Source of the DNA: an uncultured Lachnospiraceae bacterium
GTDB lineage: Bacteria > Bacillota > Clostridia > Lachnospirales > Lachnospiraceae
Assembly (NCBI GenBank): GCA_910586585.1
Contig: CAJUKA010000165.1
Location: forward strand, 1 to 7,216
Length of the DNA: 7,216 nucleotides
Direction: 5' to 3'
Below are positions 6,234 through 7,216 of the stretch, piece by piece (position 1 is the stretch's first letter; each line of letters starts with the position of its first letter). The notes under the pieces were generated by a model. It worked only from the letters and a program-made list of their open reading frames with translations. It did not search any database and was not told the origin of the DNA. The translations under genes were made by a program, and so were the position numbers.

Positions 6234-6239
6234 CTTATA
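6234..6239 (-). promoter_or_regulatory. Alternative -10 candidate for lacZ
   Basis: TATAAG on the minus strand, with no recognisable -35 at 16-18 bases upstream. Transcription would begin near 6227, giving a leader of about 50 bases. This would fit an activator-dependent promoter; it competes with the TTGCGA/TATAGC candidate further upstream, and I cannot choose between them. Confidence 0.3.
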
Positions 6240-6269
6240 CTTTACTTTTTGTTTACGTTCCTTAGTTAT

Positions 6270-6297
6270 GCTATATATAGCTTATCCTAATTCGCAA
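6270..6297 (-). promoter_or_regulatory. Candidate lacZ promoter overlapping a 12-bp palindrome
   Basis: On the minus strand TTGCGA (6292-6297) and TATAGC (6270-6275) are 16 bases apart, a weak sigma-A match. The -10 lies in the perfect palindrome GCTATATATAGC (6270-6281), flanked by TTAG on the left (6262 onward) and CTAA on the right. The palindrome could be an operator positioned to block or recruit polymerase. The -35 overlaps one copy of the CAAAATATG repeat. Confidence 0.35.
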
Positions 6298-6330
6298 AAT
6301 ATGTCTATGAATTGGATTAGACAAAATATG
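6295..6330. promoter_or_regulatory. Direct repeat CAAAATATG x2, candidate AraC-regulator operator
   Basis: CAAAATATG occurs at 6295-6303 and 6322-6330, starts 27 bases apart. The first copy overlaps the candidate lacZ -35; the second overlaps the last two bases of the regulator's own -35. AATTC (6289-6293) and GAATT (6309-6313) form a short inverted repeat around the first copy. AraC-family dimers commonly bind direct repeats next to or overlapping the -35, so this is the natural place for the divergent regulator to activate lacZ and limit itself. The assignment is inference. Confidence 0.45.
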
Positions 6331-6346
6331 CACTAAATGATACAAT
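6318..6346 (+). promoter_or_regulatory. Sigma-A promoter of the right AraC regulator gene
   Basis: TAGACA (6318-6323) and TACAAT (6341-6346) are separated by exactly 17 bases, each one mismatch from consensus. The predicted start near 6353 gives a leader of about 24 bases containing AGAGGTG. This is the best-matching promoter in the window, suggesting the regulator is made constitutively unless repressed. Confidence 0.7.
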
Positions 6347-6376
6347 GATAAAAAGTACGAAAAGAGGTGCTGTCCT

Positions 6377-7216
6377 ATGCATTTGAACACCGGTTATTTG
6401 AACCACTCACATATGGATTTCAAAGACAAAAGTCGTCCGCTGATTGTCGGTAGCTGTGGTACTTACCGTCTTTCCAGACATCCCAAACTTCCGACCTACC
6501 GTCCAAGGGGTCGTCTGGATTATCAGATTATATATATCACTGCTGGTTGTGGGCATTTTCATTTTGATAATGTAAATAATGAAACGATTGTTCCAGCCGG
6601 CAACATTGTACTGTACAGACCGAAAGAACTCCAAAAATATGAATATTACGGAGAAGATAAGACAGAAGTATACTGGATTCACTTCACAGGAAGCAATGTG
6701 AAAAATATCTTACGTCAATATGGGTTTCCGGATAAAGAACGTGTCTTTCAAGTGGGTACATCTAATGAATATGAACAAATTTTCAAACGTATCATTATCG
6801 AGCTCCAACGCTGTCAAGACAATTATGAGGAAATGCTTGTCCTTTTGCTACGTCATCTTCTGATCAGTTTCCACCGGGAACTGACAAGAGAGCACATATT
6901 AAAAAATGAATATCTTGATCATGAGATGGATAATGCTGTTACCTTTTTCAGTGAAAACTACAATCAAAATATCAATATTGATGATTATGCTGCCTCACGA
7001 GGCATGAGTGTCAGCTGGTTTATCCGAAATTTCAAAAAATATACCGGTTCTACACCAATGCAATTCATTGTGGGAATCCGTATCAACAATGCTCAGATGT
7101 TACTTGAAACAACAACTTATTCCATCAATGAGATTTCTAAGATTGTCGGATATGATAACCAGCTTTATTTCAGCCGGCTTTTTCACAAGCTGAAAGGATA
7201 TTCGCCAAGAGAATAC
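6377..7216 (+). CDS. AraC-family regulator, divergent from lacZ (3' end just outside window)
   Basis: 280 codons run open to the window edge; the C-terminal family signature is already complete, so only a few codons are probably missing. The N-terminal cupin (about 45-105) shows LDYQIIYITAGCGHFHFD, the PAGNIVLYRPKELQKYEYYG motif and VYWIHFTG, typical of AraC-type sugar sensors. A helical linker (about 130-175) precedes the DNA-binding domain. The two helix-turn-helix units are INIDDYAASRGMSVSWFIRNF (about 199-219) and SINEISKIVGYDNQLYFSRLF (about 249-269), then KLKGYSPREY. ATG 6377 has AGAGGTG seven bases upstream and a good promoter. Divergence from lacZ across 199 bases makes it the likely regulator of the lacZ-symporter operon, probably an activator given the poor lacZ -35 (inference). 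The effector sugar is unknown. Confidence 0.92.
   Translation, partial: MHLNTGYLNHSHMDFKDKSRPLIVGSCGTYRLSRHPKLPTYRPRGRLDYQIIYITAGCGHFHFDNVNNETIVPAGNIVLYRPKELQKYEYYGEDKTEVYWIHFTGSNVKNILRQYGFPDKERVFQVGTSNEYEQIFKRIIIELQRCQDNYEEMLVLLLRHLLISFHRELTREHILKNEYLDHEMDNAVTFFSENYNQNINIDDYAASRGMSVSWFIRNFKKYTGSTPMQFIVGIRINNAQMLLETTTYSINEISKIVGYDNQLYFSRLFHKLKGYSPREY

Noticed and set aside
6250..6264. Possible CcpA cre site in the lacZ leader
   Set aside because: On the minus strand only the right half (CGTAAACA) fits; the left half has several mismatches to the consensus, so it is not called.
6407..6682. 91-codon minus-strand ORF opposite the right AraC gene
   Set aside because: It lies wholly antisense to the cupin-coding part of a clear AraC regulator and shows no domain or start signal.
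7008..7193. 61-codon plus-strand ORF inside the right AraC gene
   Set aside because: It is an alternative frame of the helix-turn-helix coding region, which is unmistakable in the main frame.
1..7216. Mobile elements, CRISPR arrays, tRNA or rRNA genes, phage genes
   Set aside because: No transposase or integrase motifs, no regularly spaced repeats, and no tRNA- or rRNA-like sequence were seen on either strand.

Overview
The window is AT-rich and reads like a gut-type clostridial (Firmicutes, probably Lachnospiraceae) chromosome. The signs are strong AGGAGG-like ribosome binding sites, A/T-rich intergenic DNA, AraC-type control of sugar genes, and a cytoplasmic GH2 beta-galactosidase paired with a GPH-family symporter. 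The taxonomic guess rests on overall character, not on a marker gene.

Layout, left to right. A NagD-like HAD phosphatase (minus strand) is cut by the left edge. Next is a cupin-AraC regulator (minus), whose real start is almost certainly position 1222. Divergent from it, on the plus strand, is a compact unit that ordinary gene calling would miss: a candidate promoter, a near-perfect ribosome binding site, a 25-codon ORF rich in Tyr/Phe/His, a long perfect inverted repeat, and a factor-independent terminator. A convergent terminator closes the minus-strand GPH symporter gene. Upstream of that lies lacZ (1012 residues, intact, both catalytic glutamates present). lacZ and the symporter gene form a likely operon, with a conserved-looking hairpin in their 167-base gap. 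lacZ is divergent from a second cupin-AraC regulator (plus strand), which runs off the right edge only a few codons before its expected end.

How it works together (inference): the right-hand AraC protein probably senses a sugar and controls lacZ-symporter from the shared 199-base intergenic region, which holds a direct repeat and a palindrome. The symporter brings in a beta-galactoside and LacZ hydrolyses it in the cytoplasm. The left-hand AraC gene and the HAD gene follow in the same orientation but sit behind a strong terminator, so they are probably separate units.

The most unusual item is the small plus-strand unit at about 1294-1490. Its RNA can fold in mutually exclusive ways that resemble a leader-peptide attenuator: an early hairpin overlapping the ORF, a competing 16-bp antiterminator, and a terminator. 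Yet no plus-strand gene lies downstream for it to control. It may be an orphan or relic attenuator, or a small dual-function RNA.
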